Below are positions 54,413 to 64,000 of a DNA stretch of 64,000 nt, one piece after another; position 1 is the first letter of the stretch; each line of letters opens with the position of its first letter. Below the pieces are notes generated by a model. That model searched no databases and was not told the origin of the DNA. It saw only the letters and a program-made list of their open reading frames with translations. The position numbers were made by a program, and so were the translations under genes. The stretch comes from Nemertoderma westbladi (lineage: Eukaryota > Xenacoelomorpha > Nemertodermatida > Nemertodermatidae), in contig JAUCBJ010008515.1 of the NCBI GenBank assembly GCA_032718475.1, positions 50,128 through 114,127 of the forward strand, read 5' to 3'.

Positions 54413-57400
54413 CTACAGTCTGTCGGGTGGCTGACGCGTCCGTTTTGGATACCTCGAAACTGAAAGTTTATCGGAGGTCTGAGTTTCCACTAGGGGTTCA
54501 CGCCAGCGCAGTTTCTTGGTGGGTGTGGGTCCCGTTGGGGCCGCGTCCGGTGGCGGAGGGCCCGTTGGTGTCGCCTGGTGGGCGGTGTCCGGGATTAGGA
54601 AGCGTCGGTTCCGGACAAGGGTGCGTCCGGACGGCATCCGGACTGTATACTTCCGGTGGGAACCAGTCTCTACGACGGTTCCAGCGCGATCCCATCGCTT
54701 GGTGGTAGGGTGTTGAACCCTTACCCGGGCGCCTACCATGAGAGGTACCAAATCTTTGGCGCCGCGGTTGTACTGGGTGGTCCGGGCCGATTTGATGGCT
54801 GGCGCCACCCGGTCTAGCTGCATCCGGGTCTCTTGTATAGTCCGGGCGAAGGCGGTGTGGTGAGCTGGGACACGCGTCCGCATTGGGTGTCCGAAGACAA
54901 TGTCCACTGGGGAAGAGCCGCTCTCCCTGGGGCTGTTGCGGAGTTCCAGGTGCCCCTCCAGGAACACTTCGGACGTAGTAGGGCCCCCGGTCTTTACCAG
55001 AAGGCTCTTCAGGGCCTTTACCGCCGACTCGGCGTGCCCGTTACTCTGGGGGTATTCCGGTGACGACGTGACCGGTGTGACCCCCCATTCCTTCAGGAAT
55101 TTCGTCGTCGCTGCCGCAGTGAAAGGGGTCCCGCCATCCGAGCGAAAGCGGGTCGGCACCCCGTACCGGATGAACCAGTCTCGCAGGGCGGTGATTGTCC
55201 GGTCGGCAGTAGGTGGGGCGGAAAACGAGTACACTTCCAGCCATCCGGAATATCGGTCGGCGGCGGCCAGGAAGTGCTTCGCCCCAAGGGAGAAGAAGTC
55301 CCCCGAAACGTCCTCGAAGGGTCGAGTGGGTGGAGGTTCCGACTGGAATGACTCCTTTGTCTGGCTCGATCAGCCGGTCAGACATTCGCTGCAAGCGCCC
55401 ACGGTCGTCCGGACATCGTTAGTTATGCCCGGCCAGTAGACACACTGCCGGGCACGTCGTAGCGTCTTCTCCACCCCCTGGTGCGAGGCGTGGAGGCGCG
55501 TAAGGGTAGATTTCCGCGACGCTGTGGGGACCACAATGCGATGGCCCAGCAGGGCCAGGTCCCCGTCCGTGGTTAACTGGTCCCGGACAGACCAGAAGAT
55601 GTTCACCGCTGGGTTCGTCCGGGTGGATTCCGGAAACCCAGCCTCGATAGCCGCGAGTAGGGCTTTGTAGTCCGGATCGTCCCGAGCCAGTCGGGCGAGT
55701 ACATCGAGGACTGGATCCGTGAGGTGGGCGGAATCGGAGCCGGTTATGTCGGCGGTGGTCTGGTGGGTGACGGCCCGGATGTACGTCGCCATTTCGCCGT
55801 CGTCCACGATGTCATCCGGTGTCGGGTCGTTGACGGGGGCGCGGGACAAAGCGTCGGCTATGGCGTGGTCCTTCCCCTTTGTCCATGTGGTGGTAAACTG
55901 GTAGGGAGCCAGTTTCGTTTTGAGCCGCTGGAGGCGCGTGTTGTCGGTCGCGTCCACCGTGTACTTGTCGATGATCGTCACCAACGGCTGGTGGTCAACG
56001 ATTAGGTTGAAGTGTGGGAGGCCGAGAAGGTACATACGGCACTTCTGCACTGCCCATACGACGGCGAGCAGCTCGAGTTCTACCATGGCATACCGGGACT
56101 CGGTCTCGGTGGTGAACCTCGAGCCGCACTCGACCAGCTTCCAGTCCTCCCCGTGAAGTTGGAGGAGGGCGTAGCCGAGGCCCTTCAGCCGGGACGCGTC
56201 TGTCACTAGGCGGGTCTCCCGGGTCATGTCGAACGGGACGAGGGCCGGCGGTGACGTCAGAGCCAGCTTGGTGGCCTCGAAGGCCCGTTCGTGGTCCACC
56301 GTCCAGATGAAGGTCGCCTTCGTGCTTAGGAGGGGACGTAGCGGGGACATCGCGGCAGCGATGTCTGCTGAGAACGGAGCGAGTTGCTCCACCAGTCCGA
56401 GGAAGCTCCGGAGATCGGTGATGTTCCCAGGGCGGGGGAAGCCGGCGATCGCCTTCAGTTTCTCAGGGTCGGCTTTTATCCCGGAGGCGCCGACGAGGTA
56501 CCCAGCGAACCGAACTTCGGTCTGGGCATACTGAACCTTCCCCGGGTGTAACTTGATCCCGTAGGTCCGGCACCGCTCCATAAACCTCGCGATGTTCTCC
56601 ATGTGCTCCTCCATCATATCGTCGTAGAGGAGTACATCGTCTACGACCTTGATGAGGTTAGGAAGTCCCTGGATGGCGTCGTCGCCTCGACGGTTAAACT
56701 CGTCGCCGGACAAGATCAGCCCCATCACACTACGAGTGTGACAGTACCGGCCCCAGGGAGTCGCGAAGGTGGTGAGGAGTTGGGATTCCTCGTCGAGGGG
56801 AACCTGCCAGTAGCCACTGGCGGCATCGAACACGGAGAAAATCTTTGCAGTCGTGGAGACTCCGGCGACTGCGGTCTGTGGATTCGGCGTTGGGTAATAG
56901 GGGCGTTGGACCTGCGAGTTTAGGTGGCGGAGGTCCACGCAGAGTCGCAGTCCTCCGTTGGGTTTAGGCGCCACCGTCATCGGATGGGCCCATTCCGTAG
57001 GTTCCTCGACCCGGGTGATGACTTCCCGTCGCTCTAGCTTGTCGAGGAGTTCTTTCACCTCGTCCCGCATCGCGAACGGGACAGGTCGCGCGCCGTTGAC
57101 GTGGAACGGCTTGGCCCCATCCTTCAGCTGGATACGCATGGGCGGGCCATGCATCGTCGGAAGAGGCGAGGAGTCGTTGTCAAACACGTCGCTGAACTCG
57201 CGGAGGAGATTGTCCCGGGAGCGGATCGCCGGGGATGGAGCAACAGAAGCGACGGTTCCGCGGCTGTGTAGGGGCGCCGGGAAGGTGCGCGGGAGGATGT
57301 CCAGGTCCTGGATGGTCTTCTTCGAGAGGATCAGTCCGTCGGACTCGGGAGAGATGACCAGCTCAGTGGTCGCCGTCGTCCCGCAGTAGTTGATCTCCAC

Positions 57401-58048
57401 TGGGTACCGCCCCATGGCCGCCATGGGGAGTCGGTTGGCCGCCTCGAATTTGTCAACGTCTCGAAGCGGGAGGAGGTCGTCGAGTCGCCCTCCGAACCGG
57501 AGAACCAGTCCCTGGTTGAAGATGTTGGCGGCCGCACCACTGTCCGGGAGGGAGTGACAAACCGTCCCCTTGAGGTTCCCGATCCCGGAGTCTGCCAGGC
57601 CCACCGCGATATAAGAGAGTTTGCAGGCTGTTTCCTGATTGTTGGCAACGCTGCTAATACTCTGGCAGTGGTACACTGTGGACACCCTCTTCTTGGTGGC
57701 GGATCGGGACCGGCACATCCGCTTGATATGCCCCGTCCTGCCACAGCCGTGGCACTTGACCCCCTTGGCGGGGCATTCCGAGCCCGCCTCATGGGGTTCC
57801 CGGCCGCTAGGGTCCGCCACGCGGGGTCGGGTGATGAGTTCCGGGTGCCCATCGGGGAGCGGGAGATAGCGGGGTTGCGGGAGGCCGAGCATTCGCGTTT
57901 GTACGCGGAGAGTTTGTTTACTGGTTTCCCGCTCGCGAGGATCGAGTCGTTCCGTTCGCTGGCTTCCACGCTCTGCGCGATCCTCACGCAGTCCTCGAGG
58001 GTCGGTTGAGGAAGAACCTTGAGGAGTTCCGTCCGGGTCTCTGAACAT
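54413..58048 (-). pseudogene. pol: gypsy pol: zinc knuckle, protease, RT, RNase H, integrase; one stop
   Basis: One minus-strand frame from 58048 to 54413, interrupted by a TGA at 55370-55372. Order: CCHC knuckle (CHGCGRTGHIKRMC), protease with LPDSGAAANIF, RT with NGGLRLCVDLRHLNSQ and an active site VVDDVL rather than the usual YxDD, RNase H with VTDASRLKGLGYALL and TKGKDHAIADALSRAP, integrase zinc finger (HASHQGVEKT...CSEC). Then the stop, followed in the same frame by the core (DVSGDFFSLGAKHFLAAADR, FRSDGGTPF, QSNGHAESAVKAL) and tail with a basic C-terminus (RYPKRTRQPPDRL). The stop separates the zinc finger from the catalytic core. About 1,210 codons in all. Confidence 0.92.
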
Positions 58049-58831
58049 CGAAGGCCCACTAGGATCTGGGTAACGATCTGCCAGTCGCGGCAGTTCCCGC
58101 AGAGCTCCGCAGTGTCTGCGAGATCCTCCAGGGCCACCCGGAATGAATCGAATCCCTCGGTCGCGCCTTGCCGGCGCTCGTGGAACTTGATCGCGTCGAT
58201 TGCGATACTCCTCTTGGCGCGGAGGTGGCCCTGGAGTGCATCGAGGACCGTCTCCGTGGTTGTATCGTCCGCGTCAATGTCCACGTGTAGGGTGACGCGG
58301 ATGGTCTCCTGTAGGCCGCTACCGAGGGCAGCAACGAACCTGCTCGGCCCGCGGGAACGTAGCTAACTGTTGTCGGTGGGCGTGGACCCGCCACGCCTGT
58401 CTCCACCGGCGGAACATGGAGAACTCGACGTCCACGTCGATCTTCTCCATCGTCAAGATGTCGATTACCCGGCGTCGGGGAGCCGGGTTCGTGACGGCCC
58501 CTGTGTACGTGGGTTGGGTCGTCGGTAGTTCCGGTGTGGCGGCCGCCGCCACGCCGGGTTGTAAAGCCGCGAGGAGTTTAGCGATGCGGTCGTCCGCGGC
58601 CGCCTGTTGTTGAAGTAGGCGGTCATCCGCAGCCTCCTGGCGACGGTTGGCGTCCTCCTGCTGTTGCGCCAGCAGCTGAGCCATAGCAGTCTGCTGTTGG
58701 GCGAGGATTCGCGCGAGGTCGTCCATTCGGATAGGGGCGCGACTGCCGCCTCGGGCTTCTAGAGTTTCGTCGCCGTCGCTGCTGTCCGCCGTGGGCGGGG
58801 ACGTGATCTTCCCTTTGGATTTAGGCGGCAT
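57800..58831 (-). pseudogene. gag: gypsy gag, broken by a frameshift
   Basis: ATG at 58831 (MPPKSKGKITSPPTADSSDG) leads through a Gln/Ala-rich coiled-coil stretch (LLAQQQEDANRRQEAADDRL) and FSMFRRWRQAWRVHAHRQQ. Near 58335 a 1-nt frameshift ends this frame at 58319; the neighbouring frame continues from about 58340 to about 57900 with capsid-like sequence (DALQGHLRAKRSIAIDAIKF, LVGLRCSETRTELLKVL). A second frame change near 57900 leads to the zinc knuckle carried in the pol frame, which could be a programmed shift; the first is inside capsid and probably a lesion. Confidence 0.8.
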
Positions 58832-58848
58832 GGGCCCAAGTTATCCTA

Positions 58849-58860
58849 CACACTGCGCCA
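58849..58860 (-). promoter_or_regulatory. Candidate primer-binding site of the gypsy element
   Basis: Minus strand TGGCGCAGTGTG begins immediately after the 5' LTR end (...CCACA), the standard place for the tRNA primer site. It starts with TGG, complementary to tRNA CCA ends; the tRNA is not identified. Confidence 0.5.
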
Positions 58861-59108
58861 TGTGGGCGTATCTACTATTGCTGCGAGGCAGCAGACGAAT
58901 AAAACCTTTGTCTGGAGCAGATACTATCAGATAGATATGTATAATAGGGTCCTCCGGGGACCGGTCACGGCATGTAGTAAGTAGCCTAATAACAGAATAT
59001 GTACTGCCGTACTCTGACTAACACCGACATACAGACTGTCCAACACCGGTAGGTCTCTCCCCTCTCGTCCCAGGATATCCGTGGGGCGAGCCATATATTA
59101 TCACCACA
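58861..59108 (-). repeat. 5' LTR of the gypsy element
   Basis: 248 bp, TGTGGGCGTA...TATCACCACA on the plus strand. One mismatch to the other LTR. Confidence 0.95.
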
Positions 59109-59300
59109 ACCGGTATATAATTTCAGCACAAATATATAGAAATATATAATAGGCCTATCGCAAATACCGGTATACGACTTATACTTATAGTATATATAAG
59201 TATAATTATAGACTAGAATTAATTACAGAATACCGGTATATAATGTCAGCACAAATATATAGAAATATATAATATAATAAGCCTATTGTAAATACCGGTA
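59109..59300. repeat. ~123-bp tandem repeats, part right of the gypsy insertion
   Basis: Unit starts at 59109 and 59232 with ACCGGTATATAAT(T/G)TCAGCACAAATATATAG, continuous with the array at 53880-54105 before the gypsy insertion. The last unit ends in CCGGTATATCA. Confidence 0.7.
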
Positions 59301-59329
59301 TATCAATTATTTTAGAATAATTGAATTTC

Positions 59330-59365
<36 letters not shown>

Positions 59366-61123
59366 GGGTTACTTGGTTACTTTACTTTACTTGATTACCG
59401 TTATTTAAGCAGTAGTCCAACTGACATTAAGACCTAATTGTTGTAAGACAGGCCTACTATTTATAAATCGTTTGAGTTGATTTATAATATATATATACCC
59501 GTATAATGGGTTTTGTCAATATTTGAAATAAATGTTATTATTTCTGGGAAGGAGTCACTGCACAGAAGCTATACGCTTTCAGTGAAGTGCTACTTGTTGG
59601 ACACTAAAACAAATAATTCTAATTTACCTAAGTTACTTATTACTACAAATTACGTACAATTCGGGGTGAGATTACAATCTCTAAATAAACACAAAAATTA
59701 CACGTACGAATTTTTAGGGTAATTTTACAAGAAGTCTACCAACCAGCCTAACAAAGGGTTAGAATATCTGGTTATTACAACGAACAGGATACTACGGTAT
59801 ATGAAAATAACAAAGCAGTAGTAAATATACTGCGTTGTCCAGATAGGAAAAATACCACCGTCTGACGACTTATAGCCGTATCGCTATAAGTACTACGTTA
59901 TGTATCACAGAGTGTTCCTACCTAGAAGTTAATTACCGCGGTCTACCAGAACCAACGTGCCTATTAACCACTTTACAACACAAATATACTGCCTACACAC
60001 TAATTACCTTCGGAAAGCACTGTACACTAAACCCTAAATTAGGTACAAGTACTTATACAACCAATAATCAGTAGTTAAAATACTTGAACAGCTAAAAGAA
60101 CCACGGTATCTGCTGGAGTGACCGGGGCACAAAATCACCAGTCTTTACCTACGCCAAGCAGCCCTGATGTAGTACCAGGGTTAATTTAACTATAACAGTA
60201 TATATAACAAGCACAATTACTGTAGGAATAAACTTGGGGATATGAATGTTGCGAATAATCGCATAAACTCTGAATAATAAATATTACGCTACGCGTACAG
60301 ACTATTCAAACAAAATGCAGACCAAATGCTGACAGACTACTATCAAGCCTAAACAAACTACGGTATATGCAGACTCCGAAATGGTTAGTTAGTATGCGTT
60401 CTAACCGAGTAGTACGACTTATTCTTTCGAGGGGGTTTACCTCACAGCACTGGAAGCCCCTACGTTCCTAACTGGAACTTTATCGGACATACACTCTACA
60501 CACACCGCAATCCTTTCAGACCTAACAACAGCCAGACAACAATCCAGCCTACAAATTATCTAAATAAGAAATATTACGCTACCCGTACAGACTACACAAA
60601 CAAATACAGACCAAACGCTGGCAGACTACTATCAAGCCTAAACAAACTACAGTATATGCAGACTCCGAAATGGTTAGTTAGTATGCGTTCTAACCGAGTA
60701 GTACGACTTATTCTTTCAAGGGGGTTTACCTCACAGCACTGGAAGCCCCTACTTTCCTAACTAGTACTTTTTCGGACATACGCTCTACACACACTACAAT
60801 CTCCTCAGACTCAACAACAGTCAGACAACAGTCCAGCCTACAAATTATCTGTACAATCTGAGCAGGCTTACACGCCTTCTGCTCAATATTGGCCTACAAA
60901 TAAATAAAACTGACAGAAATAAGTAAAATCCCAATAAAAACCAGGCGTCCCCGATTACTTATTAAGACCTACCGGTATATAATTATCAAATTCGAATAAT
61001 ACTGCTGTACCTGTACTGCTGTAGGTACCGGTCCGGGTGGTTAGGTAGTCAGGCCTACTAGGTACCGGTTGACCGGTACTTCAGCTTTATTGCCTACTGC
61101 AATACAGAAGCAATATCTGTTAT
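59301..61123. other. 5' leader of the BEL-type element
   Basis: No gene supported. It contains a T-homopolymer (about 59337-59363) and a ~290-bp tandem duplication (60264-60850), and ends at the 5' LTR. On the minus strand the LTR end is followed by ATAACAGATATTGC, which is not a standard TGG-starting primer site. Confidence 0.45.
60264..60850. repeat. Two-unit ~290-bp tandem duplication
   Basis: ATATTACGCTAC(G/C)CGTACAGACTA starts at 60281 and 60571. Long shared tracts (GCAGACTCCGAAATGG, TAGTATGCGTTCTAACCGAG) show about 95% similarity, ending in CAGCCTACAAATTATCT in both. Confidence 0.8.
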
Positions 61124-62349
61124 TGTTCGCGCTTTCAGACCTTTAGCAGTTTAACCTGCCAAATTTGGATGTCTTCTAGATAATAAATCGACTTTAGCCT
61201 ATGACGAGTATTTGATACACTACATTAGCCGAAGCCAGTCTATGCGCGACCATTCACCCGCTGGATATACCCGGGAGACTGGATTCGGAAGCCTAACCTT
61301 ATTGCGGTGTAGGCCTACTGTATTATTCGACTGATCGTAATATATAATCTCTGACAAATATTATTCACTTTCGGGAAATATTAACAGTTCCTTTAGGACG
61401 TGGCGCTCTAAATATGTAAATAGAGTTATGACTTAAACTAGACACAACGGGATGGCTATGGATTCACGTATATAGCGCATTCTTTAGGAGATGCTTTGTT
61501 ATCAATCACAATCATACACACTACTGCACAATACTGCACACCGATCTGCCGACCTTCACTAATTTTAGTCACATATAAAGAGAACAACAACCGACTCATG
61601 TAGTGCCTATGAAATAGCATTAGATTCACTCCAAAACCACTTTAATGTAAGTCGCAATCGTTATATGTAACCGGTCTCTCTTACCTTCAGTATATCAAGA
61701 AGATTGAGGGTTTTGTAATTATTTATCGGTATTCCAAATATAATAATATTCCATCAACTGATATAATGAATAACCGACAGTAAATAGCAGTACAAATGTT
61801 AAGGTATGAATGGTTATGATATGTTATGTTATGATAACAGATATACGTTCTATAATTAAGCCTACTAATGTAGGGCTAAAGTCTGAAACAACAGAGATTC
61901 CAAAGCCGGTCTTCTAGGCTCGGGAAAACCAACACAACTGATCCCTCTGGGCTGTTGTAGGTATCTTTCAACACAAAGAGAAACAGCTCTCATTGGCCGA
62001 GTTCCAGATTCTGTAGGTTCCACGAATGTCTAAATGCCGAACTATTCGGGTTTTTGCAGCCCATATTCAACACAAGGCGAAATCGCTCTGATTGGTGGAT
62101 CATTGTTCTGATTGGTTGATCGAACAGAACAAAGAGCCTATAGGCGTACAGCAAATCGGTTGGTAGATTGCGTCATTTGAGTTAGGTAGCTTAGAGTATT
62201 TGAGCGCATTGTGGGAAAACTGGCTTTTTATGTCCGCTAAAGCACACATGCAGACACAGCGGATAAATCGCTAGTTATGTCCTCTAAAAACACCTTACAC
62301 AGTACATTGCGGAGAAAAGGGCCAGTTATATCCCGCAAAAGCTTTTACA
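61124..62349 (-). repeat. 5' LTR of the BEL/Pao-type element
   Basis: 1,226 bp, plus strand TGTTCGCGC...GCTTTTACA. Paired with 27264-28503. The GAATT at 62350-62354 duplicates 27259-27263. Confidence 0.85.
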
Positions 62350-62970
62350 GAATTGTTGGCTTCTCTCTCTCCAGAAGGGGGTGAGACAGGCAGCCAGTCA
62401 GGAGATAACTGACGCCTGTGAGGCCGATTGTGTCCGGTAATTCCACTGGCCTCTAGTGGCCGGACCTCCGCATTACTAATGTAATCCATGGTGGGGGGTT
62501 GGGGGGTGCTTTTTTGCCGAGTCAGCTCTCGGGGCAAATACCACACCCTGGTTTGCCGTTCCACAGGGTGGGTGTCGGAGTGGAGTCAGATATGAGGCCC
62601 ATCACCCATATCTACTCTGGCGCACATGACCCACCATTGGCTGTGCAGCTCATCTGCTGGGTCATGCCCTGTACCCCTGCTGCCAGGTGCTAGTCGCAGT
62701 GAAGTGCACTCAGAGTGAACATGAGAACACTCTACTCCTGACCAGCCATTGGTAGATCACCATCTTCCTGGCCAGGCCATATACCCCTGCAGCCAAGTAT
62801 ACGTGTCCTTAATCCAGGACCAACGGCGTCCTTATCCCAGAACGAAGGGGGTCCTAGTTACAGGACCAGATTTGCCCTAGTAAGAGGGTCTATGCAACTA
62901 CAGGTAGCACTTCCTTTATGCTGCATGGAGGTGGCAAGTTTTCTTGATCAATGGCCTAGAATACCTGACC
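62350..62970 (-). pseudogene. RTE-type LINE, 5' part (UTR and ORF start)
   Basis: The minus-strand frame 62564-62350 encodes MERQTRVWYLPRELTRQK, then MDYISNAEVRPLEASGITGH and SPDWLPVSPPSGEREANNS, and it continues in frame with the endonuclease ORF at 27263 once the LTR element and one GAATT are removed. To the right (62565-62970) lies a GC-richer untranslated region with CAGGACCA/CCATATACCCCTGC repeats, whose end at about 62970 probably marks the LINE 5' boundary because the sequence becomes AT-rich there. Confidence 0.7.
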
Positions 62971-64000
62971 TGACAGAACTGTTCCATGTTTTGTGATATC
63001 CTAATTAAAGTTTTAGAGTAAACAGTTTATTTTCCTGAAAGTGTTTAGTATTTTAGTTTAATTTGTAGGTGAGTTAAATGAAATCCGATATCGACGACTA
63101 GGATGTACCATTGCTATCCCACTAAGATATAGTTGAATATTTTCGGACAGCGAGTTGATGAGATCTGCCCAGCCATTGGGTCTGTCATTCCTTCGTTCTA
63201 GATGGAGACCGAACGGAGAGTTGGTCTGGCTTAAAAAAAAGCGGGTTGATTTATCAAATTGCGGTTGTAATATCACTGAAGAAATTGTTGAACAACTATA
63301 TTGCTCTGATAAGAGTCACAGATATAGTAGTTACCATTGTAAGAAGGCAAACTAAGATAATGTTAATAATTATGATAATTTTAGTGCAGTAACTAAGTAT
63401 AGTATTTTGTCACATCTAGTTTGAAATTCCCTTTACCAATATGGCTTGTTGTACCTTTACAGATACATAATATAGTTTAAAATGCTTTAAGATATACCAC
63501 AATCACCATTATGTTTGTATGTTTTAATACATTTATTTCCTTTGACACCATGGACTTCATCATGGACATTTGTTGCAACTGGTCTGGCACCATGTATACA
63601 TGTAGCCAGGGTTGTATCCGCACTCACCACTGGCAGCCCAAGTTGGACACTCTGTTTCAAGATCTGGGTATTCGACACATCCTTTTTGAAAAAAATATGA
63701 TAATATAGTGCATCAATAATAATAATTTAACCTACATAATTAATAGCTATGGCAGAATCTTTTCAACACTCTGATAGATTATGATACTTCAAATTAAAAA
63801 TAATATTATTTATTGTCTTGATGTCTCAGAATGAAAAATGTAAAATAAAAAAATTCCGTAGCATAGCAGCATCAAACTATTCTTTTAGATTCGCTTACAT
63901 AATAGTTTAAGTTTTCATTTTTCATTGAGTGCAATTTTTTTCCCCGACGCAAACATTCGACTAATTCTTATAGACTGGTTAGACTCACTGTAAACTAAAA
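62971..64000. other. AT-rich right flank
   Basis: No gene supported. Short ORFs at 63058-63355 and 63487-63708 overlap on both strands without recognisable domains. AATAATAATAATTTAA and AATAAAA tracts occur at 63715-63850. Confidence 0.4.

Larger units (their letters stand above)
54106..59108 (-). mobile_element. Ty3/gypsy retrotransposon, recent, two near-identical LTRs
   Basis: 5,003 bp with 248-bp LTRs (TGTGG...CCACA, 54106-54353 and 58861-59108) that differ at a single site I can see (A/G near 54199). Target duplication ACCGG at 54101-54105 and 59109-59113. On the minus strand a candidate primer-binding site TGGCGCAGTGTG follows the 5' LTR (58849-58860), and a polypurine tract AAGGGGG (54354-54360) precedes the 3' LTR. 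Gag, zinc knuckle, protease, RT, RNase H and integrase are present but with frame breaks and one stop. GC-rich against AT-rich surroundings. Confidence 0.95.
27264..62349 (-). mobile_element. BEL/Pao-type LTR retrotransposon, interrupted by Polinton and gypsy
   Basis: Bounded by two long LTRs (27264-28503 and 61124-62349) in the same orientation, ~99% alike, flanked by GAATT (27259-27263 and 62350-62354). The RTE reading frame is continuous across the two outer flanks once one GAATT is counted, proving one insertion. Internal order on the minus strand: 5' leader with tandem repeats, a 443-codon ORF, gag plus protease, [Polinton], Pao pol fragment, accessory ORF region, 3' LTR. Removing both nested elements and their extra duplications leaves about 14.1 kb. 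RT catalytic part and integrase are absent, so it was already non-autonomous. Assignment to BEL/Pao rests on gag, protease and the pol remnant. Confidence 0.8.

Noticed and set aside
63487-63708. Overlapping short ORFs on both strands
   Set aside because: No domain, no start context or neighbour support; similar lengths in both strands indicate chance.
1-64000. Naming the species from repeat words such as TAGGCCTA and ACCGGTA
   Set aside because: These words are common in several invertebrate genomes and do not discriminate.

Overview
This is a window from a eukaryotic, almost certainly metazoan invertebrate genome. It is AT-rich and has no operons. The few plausible host coding stretches lie among dense mobile DNA: pogo/mariner-like, piggyBac-like, RTE, CR1/L2-like, RLE-type non-LTR, Ty3/gypsy, BEL/Pao and Maverick/Polinton. 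A marine invertebrate is a reasonable guess, but the species cannot be read from the sequence.

Left part (1-24.9 kb). A TA-flanked element with 13-bp TIRs (282-5267) holds a broken pogo-like transposase and a GC-rich fragment of an RLE-type non-LTR retrotransposon. Next comes a ~2-kb unit (5268-7308) that recurs at 15574-19186, where a 1,580-bp piggyBac-like element (16567-18146, TTAA duplication) sits in it; the first copy is the empty site. Between the two copies are a LINE 3' fragment, a 5'-truncated gypsy element (LTR 8347-8578, pol to about 11337), a decayed BEL/Pao pol fragment (11338-13820) and an unrecognised 300-codon ORF (14223-15125). After the second copy come another LINE (19187-21055), a second Polinton integrase fragment (21070-21616), a short RT fragment, and one intact single-exon secreted Cys-rich protein gene (23360-24019), the best host-gene candidate.

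Right part (24.9-63 kb) is one nested stack, readable from target-site duplications and continuous reading frames. An RTE-type LINE on the minus strand (24923-27263 and 62350-about 62970) was split by a BEL/Pao-type LTR element (27264-62349, two ~1.23-kb LTRs, TSD GAATT). That element was entered by a Polinton (32255-48231, about 438-bp TIRs, 6-bp TSD AGTATG) and by a Ty3/gypsy element (54106-59108, 248-bp LTRs with one mismatch, TSD ACCGG). The BEL host element lacks RT and integrase, and carries an extra 443-codon ORF upstream of gag and a decayed accessory ORF next to its 3' LTR.

The Polinton carries a near-complete virus-like gene set. On the plus strand: an unknown gene, protein-primed PolB, and then, in the same frame, a TBP-like domain. 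On the minus strand: an exonuclease-like gene, adenain-like protease, major capsid protein, a basic virion protein, two tandem penton-type genes, integrase, small basic proteins, packaging ATPase, a RING-finger protein and an acidic unknown protein. PolB, capsid, integrase and exonuclease-like genes each carry one in-frame stop, and other genes carry frameshifts or deletions, so this copy looks recently inactivated. The TBP-like domain is the most unusual item in the window.
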